From Hirschia sp. (GTDB lineage: Bacteria; Pseudomonadota; Alphaproteobacteria; Caulobacterales; Hyphomonadaceae): a stretch of 64,000 bases of DNA. The position numbers and the translations under genes are program-made. Below, one piece after another: positions 24,434-32,745 of the stretch (its first letter is position 1; the number at the start of each line of letters is the position of its first letter). The notes under the pieces were generated by a model. That model was not told the origin of the DNA, did not search any database, and saw only the letters and a program-made list of their open reading frames with translations. The DNA lies in the NCBI GenBank assembly GCA_002709235.1, contig PAQI01000018.1, positions 42,969 to 106,968 on the forward strand. The letters run 5' to 3'.

Positions 24434-25158
24434 CAGCCGACAATCTCCAGAATGATATCGCTAACGCCTTCAGGGTCGCCGACATTAAAGGCGTGATCGC
24501 CTGGGTGCTCATGTATTGGCCAGCCAAGTTCCTTGGCGCGCTCATGCATGGCGGTCATGATCGTGTGTTTGGCTGCGATGTAATCAACCGGGTGCTTGAT
24601 CGATTCAGCACCAACCGGAATGGCGCAACTGGTCGCGCGCATTGGTTGATCGGAGAGGTTGTCGAGCAACCATTTTTCGCGGTCGCGATCCATCATGTGA
24701 GGATGGGTCTTGGCCATTTCTCTTTGTTGAAGGTGCACGCCAGAACCGACAGGACCTTCACCTGATTCAAGCATTGCATCCAGTCCGGCAGCTTCTTCTT
24801 CGCTGGCAAATCCCATCATTGAAGCAATACGCTCTCCAGCCTTCGGGACGATTGCGTCGAGATAGATGACTCTCTTGATACGGTCACCTGCCTGCGCCAG
24901 AACGCCCGGAGCGACTGTACCGGCATAGGAATGAGCCACGAGCACGACATCATGCAGGTCTTCGAATTTGAGGACATTGACGATATCGCTGACATGGACG
25001 TCATTTCCGGCGCTGCGGCTGATCAGATGTTCACGCTCACCAAATCCCGTAAATGTAGGGGTGTAGACCGTGTGCCCCTTGGATTCGAGAATCTCGCGCA
25101 TGAATTTCCAGGTCCAGCCGCCCATGCCGCCGCCATGCATCAAAACAAATGTTGTCAT
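24433..25158 (-). CDS. Alpha/beta-hydrolase (EstA-like)
   Basis: A 241-residue compact alpha/beta-hydrolase starting FVLMHGGGMGGWTWKF (oxyanion region), with the nucleophile elbow VAHSYAG, the acid region and a late HPGDHAFNVGDPEGV carrying the catalytic His. It resembles EstA and salicylate-esterase-like hydrolases. Adjacent to an extradiol dioxygenase, it could hydrolyse a ring-cleavage product or an ester. It is coupled by a one-base overlap to the SDR that follows. Confidence 0.9.
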   Translation of the reverse strand: MTTFVLMHGGGMGGWTWKFMREILESKGHTVYTPTFTGFGEREHLISRSAGNDVHVSDIVNVLKFEDLHDVVLVAHSYAGTVAPGVLAQAGDRIKRVIYLDAIVPKAGERIASMMGFASEEEAAGLDAMLESGEGPVGSGVHLQQREMAKTHPHMMDRDREKWLLDNLSDQPMRATSCAIPVGAESIKHPVDYIAAKHTIMTAMHERAKELGWPIHEHPGDHAFNVGDPEGVSDIILEIVG

Positions 25159-25161
25159 TGT

Positions 25162-26097
25162 TCAGGTTCCATTCGGTTCGGTGTTATCGACAAAACCTTC
25201 TGGAACGTTCGGGCCCCATAGGTAGAAACTGTCGCCAGGATCGTGATTGGCATTTGACGCCCATTCGCAATCAGCCGGGATGAAATCGATATCGGCCGAA
25301 TATTCGGCATGACTGCCCCAAGGGTCTGTCGCGTAGTAGAAATAGTTGGCACCCAGAACGTGACGACCAACGCCCCATCCCTTGGGATAGCCGCCGCGCA
25401 GCATTTGCGCCGAGCCCAGTCCAACTTCCTGAACCGAACTCACATCCCAACTGCTGTGATGCATGCCGCAATGCGTAGAGCCCACCAATGCCAGAAGGTG
25501 GTGATCACTACCATGGGCACCATGCAGGAAGGCGACGACAGGACCGCTGCCGTCTGACAGTCGCAGGCCCAGTGTTTCTTCATACCATTTGGTCGCTGCA
25601 ACAACATCGGACGTGTAGATCGCGAAATGTGACATGCGACGAGGACGGATCTTCGGAGCTGATGAGTTGAACACTGCACCGCATTCACCCGGGCCGGCAC
25701 TGATGGTGGTGAATTCACTCTTGTCGGTTGGGGTGGCCTTTTCAGCGACACGAATATTAAGCGGAAGCCCGTCAAATCCTTCAAACCAGATGCCGCCTTC
25801 AATGGCGCGTGCGGGGGCAGGGATCTTGTTCACGCCCTTTGCAGCCAGATGTTCGGCGAATGCGGCTTCATCCTCGGCATAAATACCAAAACTGAGATAA
25901 CGCAGTTTTTTGGCGGGGCCCTGAGAGAGGCGTGCCCAGCAGTGAGAGTTACCGAAGGTATAAAGGGCAAGACCATCACCTTCATCGCGCACATCAAGGC
26001 CGAATGTCGTGAAATAGACTCGTGCTTCTTCCAGATCGGGTACATCGAGCGCAAAATGATCGATGGAATGGATAGCCAGAACGTTGGGGCGCTTCAT
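25162..26097 (-). CDS. Type I extradiol ring-cleavage dioxygenase
   Basis: A 311-residue two-domain VOC dioxygenase. The C-terminal domain carries the iron ligands: His157 (RMSHFAIYT), a His at 213-214 (GMHHSSWDV) and Glu265 (SHAEYSADID). The second-sphere GRHVLGANYFYY includes the conserved His246. This is the catechol 2,3-dioxygenase/BphC-type pattern, cleaving a catechol next to its hydroxyls. The upstream fumarylacetoacetase-type gene and downstream hydrolase fit a meta-cleavage route for an aromatic ring. The start follows GGAGAGAG. Confidence 0.93.
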   Translation of the reverse strand: MKRPNVLAIHSIDHFALDVPDLEEARVYFTTFGLDVRDEGDGLALYTFGNSHCWARLSQGPAKKLRYLSFGIYAEDEAAFAEHLAAKGVNKIPAPARAIEGGIWFEGFDGLPLNIRVAEKATPTDKSEFTTISAGPGECGAVFNSSAPKIRPRRMSHFAIYTSDVVAATKWYEETLGLRLSDGSGPVVAFLHGAHGSDHHLLALVGSTHCGMHHSSWDVSSVQEVGLGSAQMLRGGYPKGWGVGRHVLGANYFYYATDPWGSHAEYSADIDFIPADCEWASNANHDPGDSFYLWGPNVPEGFVDNTEPNGT

Positions 26098-26147
26098 CTC
26101 TCTCTCCTGCCAGGTTGCCTGTCATTGATGACAGATCATTGTTTGGT

Positions 26148-26987
26148 TTATTCTGCGACGATCGGATTGCTCAGCAAACCGATCTGCTCGATCTCGACTT
26201 CACAGACATCACCGGCTTTCATCCACACCTGAGGGTCGCGCACGACACCAACGCCGCCGGGGGTACCCATCACGAGCACATCGCCAGCTTCAAGCGTCAT
26301 GAAGGTGGAAAGCAGTGAGATCGTATTCGCAACATCGAAGATCAGGTTACCGGTGTTAGAACTCTGCATCACTTCGCCATTGAGGCGGCATTCGATCTTC
26401 AGGCCAGCAGCGCCGGCGGGAAGTTCATCAGGTGTGACCAGCCATGGGCCGAATGCGCCTGAGTCATCGAAGTTCTTGCCCGCTGTCCATTGCGGCGTGC
26501 GCAACTGGTAGTCACGGATCGAGGCATCGTTGAATACCGAGTAGCCTGCAACATGGGCCAGTGCATCGCCTTCGGAGATGTTCTTGCCACCCTTGGACAG
26601 CACGACGACCAGTTCTGCTTCCCAGTCAAGCTGGTTGGAAATCTTGGGCAGAATGATTGGAGCACCATGTCCAATCAGGCTCGACGGGAAACGGGCAAAG
26701 AGAACAGGAAAGTCCGGAATGCCAAGACCTGCTTCTTCAGCATGGTCTCGATAGTTCAGGCCAAGGCAGATAATCTTGGAGGGTTTCACTACCGGGGCAA
26801 GAAATGTCAGGCTGGCTTCATCGACGACTTCACCAGAGGCAGCCTTGGCTCCTGCTTCGGCCAGGGTTCCGGCAATGATGTGACTGTCAAGGTCGGCAAC
26901 ATCCTCACCAAATGTGATTGTCACCTTGTCTCCGGACTTGGCTGCGAGGCCGGTTTTTCCGTCTTTGGTAACGCGTGCGAGGCGCAT
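26148..26987 (-). CDS. Fumarylacetoacetate-hydrolase-family protein
   Basis: A 279-residue FAH-fold hydrolase. IICLGLNYRDHAEEAG contains the catalytic dyad His, DWEAELVVVL the first metal Glu/Glu, and a later VFNDASIRDYQ and LVMGTPGGVG complete the site. Family members act as acylpyruvases, 2-hydroxyhepta-dienedioate isomerases or 2-oxo-acid hydratases in meta-cleavage pathways. Its place 50 bp upstream of the extradiol dioxygenase supports that role. The ATG at 26987 follows GGAG; an 18-codon upstream extension is disregarded. Confidence 0.93.
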   Translation of the reverse strand: MRLARVTKDGKTGLAAKSGDKVTITFGEDVADLDSHIIAGTLAEAGAKAASGEVVDEASLTFLAPVVKPSKIICLGLNYRDHAEEAGLGIPDFPVLFARFPSSLIGHGAPIILPKISNQLDWEAELVVVLSKGGKNISEGDALAHVAGYSVFNDASIRDYQLRTPQWTAGKNFDDSGAFGPWLVTPDELPAGAAGLKIECRLNGEVMQSSNTGNLIFDVANTISLLSTFMTLEAGDVLVMGTPGGVGVVRDPQVWMKAGDVCEVEIEQIGLLSNPIVAE

Positions 26988-27009
26988 GGTGTTCTCCGTT
27001 AAATATTGA

Positions 27010-27783
27010 TTATTTGCTGGCTTTTTGACCGGTGCCACCACCAGTCGCCGGCATGAGATTATTGCTCATTCCACCATCGACCAGAATGTCGATGCCGGTA
27101 ACATGGCCAGCTTTCGGACTGAGTAGAAACAGAATTGTATTCGCGACGTCTTCTGCCATTCCGAGCTTACCAAGGGGAATCATGGATTCTCGTTGGGCCC
27201 GTCGGTCGGCATCGTCATAACCCGCCTGGGTCATGGGCGTGTAAGTTGGTCCGGGAGAGACCGTGTTGCAGCGTATGCCATCGCCACCCCATTCAAGCGA
27301 CAGCTGCTTCATCAGCATGAGCAAAGCGGCCTTGCTCGATGAATAAAAGCCAAGACCGGGAGTAGGTTGGGTTGCGGACATTGATGCTGTCGCGACTATT
27401 GCTCCGCGGCTCTTTGCCAGGTGGGGGTGAGCGGCCTTTGCCAACAACCAGGTCGCGCGCGTGTTGATTGCGTAGATCTTGTCAAACAGCTCAGCTGTCT
27501 GTTCAACCAGAGGGGCACCGGCAATGATGCCTGCATTGCTGACAACGCCATCAATGCCGTCCATGTGCTTCAATGCCGCCGCAACGATCTGATCGCCGCA
27601 TTCCGCACTGGAAAGGTCCGCGACGCATGTGGTGGCAGAACTACCGATGGCATTTGCGACGACTGCCAGACCATCGGCATCTCTATCCGTCAGAAGTAAT
27701 TTGTGTTCGCTGCTTTCAGCTGCCAATGACTCGGCAACAGAACGACCAATTCCACTCGCAGCTCCAGTGATGATGACGCGCAT
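27010..27783 (-). CDS. Short-chain dehydrogenase/reductase
   Basis: A 257-residue SDR: TGAASGIG, VSNAGIIAG, TASMSATQ and the catalytic GFYSSSK, with VTGIDILVDGG near the end. The C-terminus continues into a flexible GGGTGQKASK tail. The ATG at 27783 lies downstream of the ligase stop at 27794 and follows GAGGAAACCGGC. It would oxidise or reduce a hydroxy intermediate within the ligase, FAH and dioxygenase operon. Confidence 0.93.
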   Translation of the reverse strand: MRVIITGAASGIGRSVAESLAAESSEHKLLLTDRDADGLAVVANAIGSSATTCVADLSSAECGDQIVAAALKHMDGIDGVVSNAGIIAGAPLVEQTAELFDKIYAINTRATWLLAKAAHPHLAKSRGAIVATASMSATQPTPGLGFYSSSKAALLMLMKQLSLEWGGDGIRCNTVSPGPTYTPMTQAGYDDADRRAQRESMIPLGKLGMAEDVANTILFLLSPKAGHVTGIDILVDGGMSNNLMPATGGGTGQKASK

Positions 27784-27793
27784 GCCGGTTTCC

Positions 27794-29479
27794 TCAGTCT
27801 GAAATGCCAAGTTCCGCCATCAATTGCAGGCGAAGCTTGAATTTTTGAATTTTTGAAGCCGACATGGGCCATTCTTCGATGAAACGAACATGCCGGGGCA
27901 CTTTGAACGAAGCGATGCGTTCTTTCGTAAAACTGATCAGCTCTTCGGCTGATACTTCAGCATTTCCATTGAGCTTGATGTAAGCTGCCGGGATTTCCGC
28001 AAGGCGCGCATCGGGAATTCCGATCACCTGTGCCAGTTCCACTGCTTCGTGGGATGCAAGCACGGCTTCCACTTCGGCAGCAGCGACATTCTCACCGCCG
28101 ACTTTCAGCATGTCCTTGAAGCGACCGTGGAAACGCAAATGTCCATGTTCATCAATCGAACCGATATCGCCGGAATGATACCAGCCATCATCGTCCAGCG
28201 CTTCAGCGGTCTTTACGGGATCGCGATGATATCCATCAAGTAGGTTGTAACCCTTGATCCAGACTTCTCCTCGTTCTCCGACAGATACCTCATCACCACT
28301 GTCAGGGGACATGATACGGACGGAAATGCCGGCAAGGGGATAGCCCAGCGTCTGAAACCCAAGTTCAGGGTCCATGTCGTAGCCACCGGTTGTGACAATG
28401 CCGCTGGCTTCCGACATCCCGAAAGTGCCAACCTGCAATGCGTCTGGCATTTTGGCGCGATAGGCATCGCCCACGGCTTGTGGCATCTGGCTGAAACAGC
28501 TGTTCATGAGCCTGACAGACGTCATGTCAGTCTTGTCCCAGTCCGGATGGGCAATCATCGCTTGATGAAAGGTAACGAAAGGCAGGAACACCATTGTGGC
28601 TTGTTCAGCAGAAATCTGACGCAAACTTTCGCTAGCATCAAAATGTGGTTGTCCGATATAGGTTCCGCCAACTTCGATGGCACCCAACATCGCAAGCATA
28701 GCAGCAATGTGGAACAAAGGCATAGGCGACCACACGCGTTCTTCCTCTGTGAAGGCCCAACGATTTCGCGCCAGGTTGCTTGCTTCCCGGCAAATCGCTT
28801 CATTGCTGAGCAGACAGCCCTTGGGCTGAGCGGATGTACCGGATGTATAAAGGATCATGCAGGTGTCGCGCAGTCTCACCGCAAGCCGGGCATTATGGAC
28901 GGCGTTATCGTCGGTTGCGTCTGAAGCGGCATCAAACCCTTTCTGGTCCACAAATCCAGGGGCGCTTTTGCCACCATGAAGGATCAGTCGGCGAAGCTTG
29001 GGAGCGTCAGCGACCGAGAGCGCATATGGGTCCGTGCAATGTGCAAGCTCTGGAAATGCTTCGGTTATGCGCGCAACGAAATCGACAAATTCGTCAGATT
29101 CACTATTGGTCACGACCGCGACAAGGTCAGCATTTTCGACCACATATCTGACTTCAGGAGCACGGTATCTTGCATTCAGTAGCACCGACACACCGCCGAC
29201 CATGGAAACGGCGAACAGTGTTTCGACAAATTCCGTTCCTGAAGGAAGCAGAATTCCGACATGGTCGCCCTGCTTGATACCCAGTCCGATCAGACCGCGG
29301 GCCCGCTTCATGACTGAGCGGGTAAGATCATCATATGACTGGCGACCGGAAGGGAAAACAAGGGCTTCCTTGTCCGGGAAACGGTCCCATGACTTCAGTA
29401 ACATATCTGCCAAAGGACTAACGCTGACGCGCATTTTGGCAGGGTTTTCGCTCAACGCTGGTATCACGGTATACTCCAT
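27794..29479 (-). CDS. AMP-forming acyl-CoA ligase
   Basis: A 561-residue ANL-superfamily ligase. The P-loop YTSGTSAQPKG is preceded by a short A2-like region. FGMSEASG binds the acyl-adenylate, YHSGDIG is the A7 motif, and GRFKDMLKVGGENV the hinge. The final catalytic Lys is probably in SASKIQKFKL. It would activate a carboxylic acid substrate to its CoA ester, opening the CoA-dependent part of the pathway. It is the first gene of a six-gene operon, with a perfect cluster dyad 66 bp upstream. Confidence 0.95.
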   Translation of the reverse strand: MEYTVIPALSENPAKMRVSVSPLADMLLKSWDRFPDKEALVFPSGRQSYDDLTRSVMKRARGLIGLGIKQGDHVGILLPSGTEFVETLFAVSMVGGVSVLLNARYRAPEVRYVVENADLVAVVTNSESDEFVDFVARITEAFPELAHCTDPYALSVADAPKLRRLILHGGKSAPGFVDQKGFDAASDATDDNAVHNARLAVRLRDTCMILYTSGTSAQPKGCLLSNEAICREASNLARNRWAFTEEERVWSPMPLFHIAAMLAMLGAIEVGGTYIGQPHFDASESLRQISAEQATMVFLPFVTFHQAMIAHPDWDKTDMTSVRLMNSCFSQMPQAVGDAYRAKMPDALQVGTFGMSEASGIVTTGGYDMDPELGFQTLGYPLAGISVRIMSPDSGDEVSVGERGEVWIKGYNLLDGYHRDPVKTAEALDDDGWYHSGDIGSIDEHGHLRFHGRFKDMLKVGGENVAAAEVEAVLASHEAVELAQVIGIPDARLAEIPAAYIKLNGNAEVSAEELISFTKERIASFKVPRHVRFIEEWPMSASKIQKFKLRLQLMAELGISD

Positions 29480-29537
29480 TCACAGGTCGGTCTCAAAACC
29501 TGCGGGATCAAAATGGCGCAGCCTCGATCCGGCATAG

Positions 29538-29553
29538 CCTTTCCTAGGATAGG
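29538..29553. promoter_or_regulatory. Copy of cluster dyad (CCTTTC-N4-GATAGG)
   Basis: A perfect consensus match centred 66 bp upstream of the ligase start codon, the same spacing as the copy before the acyl-CoA dehydrogenase at 23534. Confidence 0.6.
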
Positions 29554-29573
29554 TCGGATTGGGCCGGTCACAG

Positions 29574-30353
29574 TCAGTCGCAACCGATTATGCCGCCATC
29601 AACCGGAATCTCGGCACCAGTGACATAGGCACCTGCTCGTGATGAGAGGTATACAATGGTGCCCGCTATTTCATCGGCGCGCCCCATTCGAGCCATAGGT
29701 ATTTTGCCGAGCAATGCAGGGTCGACAGCTTCTTCATCACGCATATGTGCTGTCATTTTTGTCGGGAAAAAGCCCGGCAGGACAGCATTCACATTTATGT
29801 TTCTGCCAACAAGATCACCAGCCAGGTCGCGGCTAAGCATGTGAATTGCAGCTTTGCTTGCAGAGTAGGAATATGCGCTAAGTTTTGCGGTGGTCTTGCC
29901 CGCAATTGACCCGATATTGAGAATGCGGGAGGGATCCTCAGAAGACCCTGCTGCTTCCAGCTCAGGCAGGAGCTCACGAATCAGAGTGAAGGGTGCCTGA
30001 ACGTTCACTATCATCACGCCGGGCCATGCCTTGTCCGGATAGCTGTCTATGGGGCCTCCCCAGGTTTTTCCAGCATTGTTCACAATGACATTCAATTTTC
30101 CATCGAAGGCCTCGCGCACACGCTGAGCCAGTTCAACAGCGGCTTCAGGGGACGACAGGTCACAGGGAAGGGGAATACAGGTTCCCAGCGAGGACATCTC
30201 CGCTGCGGCAGCTTCGCAGATGTCCGCTTTTCGGGAAGTGATGGCAACACTTGCACCCGCACCGAGCAGGCCTTCTGCGATCATCCGGCCCAATCCCTGT
30301 GCACCGCCAGTGACCAGTGCTGTCTTTCCGGTGAGATCAAACAAATTGCTCAT
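29574..30353 (-). CDS. Short-chain dehydrogenase/reductase
   Basis: A 259-residue SDR with TGGAQGLG, VNNAGKTWGG, LNIGSIAG and the catalytic YSYSASK. VTGAEIPVDGGIIGCD closes the protein. The ELEAAGSSEDPSRILNIGS loop matches the one in the SDR at 23669, and the two look like paralogues. The gene overlaps the medium-chain reductase upstream (ATGA). It ends the operon led by the second acyl-CoA dehydrogenase. Confidence 0.93.
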   Translation of the reverse strand: MSNLFDLTGKTALVTGGAQGLGRMIAEGLLGAGASVAITSRKADICEAAAAEMSSLGTCIPLPCDLSSPEAAVELAQRVREAFDGKLNVIVNNAGKTWGGPIDSYPDKAWPGVMIVNVQAPFTLIRELLPELEAAGSSEDPSRILNIGSIAGKTTAKLSAYSYSASKAAIHMLSRDLAGDLVGRNINVNAVLPGFFPTKMTAHMRDEEAVDPALLGKIPMARMGRADEIAGTIVYLSSRAGAYVTGAEIPVDGGIIGCD

Positions 30354-31351
30354 ACCGACACCACAACCTTGCCGAATTTGTGATCTTTCTCGAGGTAAAG
30401 AAGAGCTTCACGCGCTTCGTCGAGGGAGAACGATTTTTCGATCACGGGCTTGATGTTGTGCTTGTCGATAAAGGAGAGCATGTCACGGAAATCTTGCGGA
30501 TCACCGACCTGACTTCCGACAATGCTCGCGCTCTTCAGGAAGATGCCTGTTGCGGTAACTTCGAATTTGTCGCCAGCGGTTGAGCCGTAGATCACGATGC
30601 GTGCACCGGGATTGATGGCGCGTACATAGTTGGCGTAACTCGGCGCAGGGGCACCATCCAGCACAACATCGACGCCGCCAGTCAGCTTTCCGACCTGTCT
30701 GCGCCATTCAGGGTCTGTGTAGAGTAGTCCGCCAAGCGCGCCCATTTCCTTGGCGCGGTCCAGCACTTCCTGGCTTTCACCGGTGACATATACCTTTGCG
30801 CCCAGCGCGACTGCGAAAGCCAGACCGAACGTCGCAACGCCGCCGCCGACACCACTGATCAGGAGTGTGTCGCTTGGCTGTAGTTGGCCTTTGAACATCA
30901 AGGCGCGCCAAGCCGTCAGGCCGGTCAACACTGTAGATGCGGCTTCTTCCCAACTCATACCTCTGGGTTTTTGGGCGATATTCTCTACTGGTACGCAGAT
31001 ATACTCAGCGATCGTGCCTGGGTGTGGCATGCCAAGCAGACCAAATTCTGCTTGTGGTGCGTGGCGGTTGTCACCCCAATTCATGCCGGGATAGATGACG
31101 ACTTCATCGCCGATAGCGGCACCCGTCACACCCTCTCCAAGCATATCAATGACACCCGCGCCATCGCAGCCCATTGTCGAGGGGAGGACCATTCCTGGGT
31201 ACAGGCCGCGGGCAATCCACATTTCGCGGTGGTTCATTGATGCGGCCTTGATCGCAACACGCACTTCACCCGCTTTGGGCTCTGGTGTTTCTACTTCGGC
31301 GACCCGAACTGATTCAGGTCCGTCGGATGTTTCGAGCAACAGGGCTTTCAT
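30350..31351 (-). CDS. Zinc-type/quinone oxidoreductase (MDR family)
   Basis: A 333-residue medium-chain reductase. The N-terminal GroES-like domain has MNHREMWIARGLYPGM and MGCDGAGVI. The Rossmann domain carries LISGVGGGVATF (an AxGGVG-like NADPH loop). The structural-zinc Cys cluster of alcohol dehydrogenases is absent, and only one Cys lies near the catalytic zinc site. It is therefore more likely a zinc-free quinone or enoyl reductase. It lies 19 bp after the acyl-CoA dehydrogenase and overlaps the following SDR. Confidence 0.9.
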   Translation of the reverse strand: MKALLLETSDGPESVRVAEVETPEPKAGEVRVAIKAASMNHREMWIARGLYPGMVLPSTMGCDGAGVIDMLGEGVTGAAIGDEVVIYPGMNWGDNRHAPQAEFGLLGMPHPGTIAEYICVPVENIAQKPRGMSWEEAASTVLTGLTAWRALMFKGQLQPSDTLLISGVGGGVATFGLAFAVALGAKVYVTGESQEVLDRAKEMGALGGLLYTDPEWRRQVGKLTGGVDVVLDGAPAPSYANYVRAINPGARIVIYGSTAGDKFEVTATGIFLKSASIVGSQVGDPQDFRDMLSFIDKHNIKPVIEKSFSLDEAREALLYLEKDHKFGKVVVSV

Positions 31352-31370
31352 TGTTTTGTTTTCCTGGAAT

Positions 31371-32534
31371 TTAGAATGAGCGGGGAAGGCCCAGGGATTC
31401 AGCTATGCCGTTCCGGACCATTTCATTTGTTATGGGGCCGATCCGCCAGAGGCGGGAATCGCGCCAATAGCGCTGCATATCTGTTTCAGCAGAATAGCCC
31501 ATGCCGCCGAGTATCTGAATGCCCATATCAGCGGCCTTGTTGGCATTTTCGGATGCGAACAGTTTGAGCATATTGGCGTCAGAGCCGACATTTTCTCCAC
31601 GGGCTGCCTTGTCGGCACAGGAATGCAGCAGAAGTTCTGTGGTGCGTTGCATCGTGGCGATATCCGCCACGTAATGCTGAAGGATCTGGAACTGACCGAT
31701 GGTCTTACCAAACGCCTTGCGCTGCTTCATGTATTCGAGTGCATCTTCGAGAACACCATCGATCACGCCGAGGCAGAAAGCACCCACCATGATACGTTCA
31801 TTGTTCAGCGTCGGCAGCAAAGTGTACCAGGCGCGGTTTGGCTCTGCGAGGACGTTTTCATCTGCTACGAATACGTCTTCGTAAATGACGCTGGAGCTGC
31901 CCATGGAGCGCATGCCAAGCTTGGGAAGGTTGGTGATGCTCACGCCTTCACTTTTGGCGGGCACCCAGAACAGTGTCAGGCCCTGATGCTTCTTTTCAAC
32001 GTTTGAATCTGTACGCGCAAGAACGAGGAGGTAATCAGCGACATGTGCGGACGATGACCAGATCTTGGCACCATTCAGCACCCATCCGCCATCGACCTTT
32101 ACTGCTGACGTCGACAGGCTTCCAAGCACGTCGGTACCGCCATCGGGTTCTGTAAAGGAAATGGCTGCCCTCAATTCTCCAGCAGCAATCTTTGGAAGGA
32201 ATTTTGCTTTCTGCTCAGGTGTTCCATAGAGGCCTATGGATTTTGACCCGGCAAAGGAAGTGATTCCCCAGATCCAGGCGAGGCCGCCAAGAGAGCGTGC
32301 CAGCTCGCGCGCCAGCAACATTTGCATCATCACATCGCCGCCCTGGCCGCCATATTCTTCATCGATGCCGATGCCGTGGAATCCGGCTTCGCTGAATTTA
32401 GCCCAGAGCTCAAATGGATAATTGTGCTCGTCCGCCTCCAGTTTTCGCGCCCATTCCTTGGGGCATTCATTGTCGACCCAACGTCGCACCATGTCCTTGA
32501 ATGCGCGGTGTTCTTCCGGCAGCTCGAAATCCAT
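31371..32534 (-). CDS. Acyl-CoA dehydrogenase (paralogue of 22371 gene)
   Basis: A 387-residue acyl-CoA dehydrogenase closely similar throughout to the protein at 22371. It shares the MDF(E/D)L start, KLEADE.NYP, EEYGG.GGDV, FTEPDGGTDV, LNNERIMVGA and the LGGMGYSAETDMQRYWRD end. As in that protein, the helix-G Glu of LNNER is the likely base. The ATG at 32534 follows AGAGGAACG. The reading frame stays open upstream for 165 more codons, but those residues overlap the regulator gene antisense and are unrelated to any acyl-CoA dehydrogenase. It is the first gene of a three-gene operon. Confidence 0.94.
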   Translation of the reverse strand: MDFELPEEHRAFKDMVRRWVDNECPKEWARKLEADEHNYPFELWAKFSEAGFHGIGIDEEYGGQGGDVMMQMLLARELARSLGGLAWIWGITSFAGSKSIGLYGTPEQKAKFLPKIAAGELRAAISFTEPDGGTDVLGSLSTSAVKVDGGWVLNGAKIWSSSAHVADYLLVLARTDSNVEKKHQGLTLFWVPAKSEGVSITNLPKLGMRSMGSSSVIYEDVFVADENVLAEPNRAWYTLLPTLNNERIMVGAFCLGVIDGVLEDALEYMKQRKAFGKTIGQFQILQHYVADIATMQRTTELLLHSCADKAARGENVGSDANMLKLFASENANKAADMGIQILGGMGYSAETDMQRYWRDSRLWRIGPITNEMVRNGIAESLGLPRSF

Positions 32535-32627
32535 TTTGGGCGTTCCTCTCACAAGTCTTCGGGCCAGGCGCTTGAAGTGCAGCCTTTTTTCTGAGCCTAC
32601 CGATGGACTGTTTGCATGCGCTAGCAA

Positions 32628-32643
32628 CCTATCTGACGATAGG
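32628..32643. promoter_or_regulatory. Perfectly symmetric cluster dyad (CCTATC-TGAC-GATAGG)
   Basis: The best copy of the cluster dyad, with fully complementary arms. It lies between the divergent acyl-CoA dehydrogenase operon (start 32534) and the MalT-like regulator (start 32746), about 100 and 110 bp from the two starts. Confidence 0.65.
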
Positions 32644-32745
32644 AAAAGAGGCTTGCAATTTTCGGTTAGCTGCTGTTCTATATGGCTGATGGATAAGATG
32701 GCGAATTGATAGTCGCCACGGTCATTGGGAGGCAATTGTTTCGAT

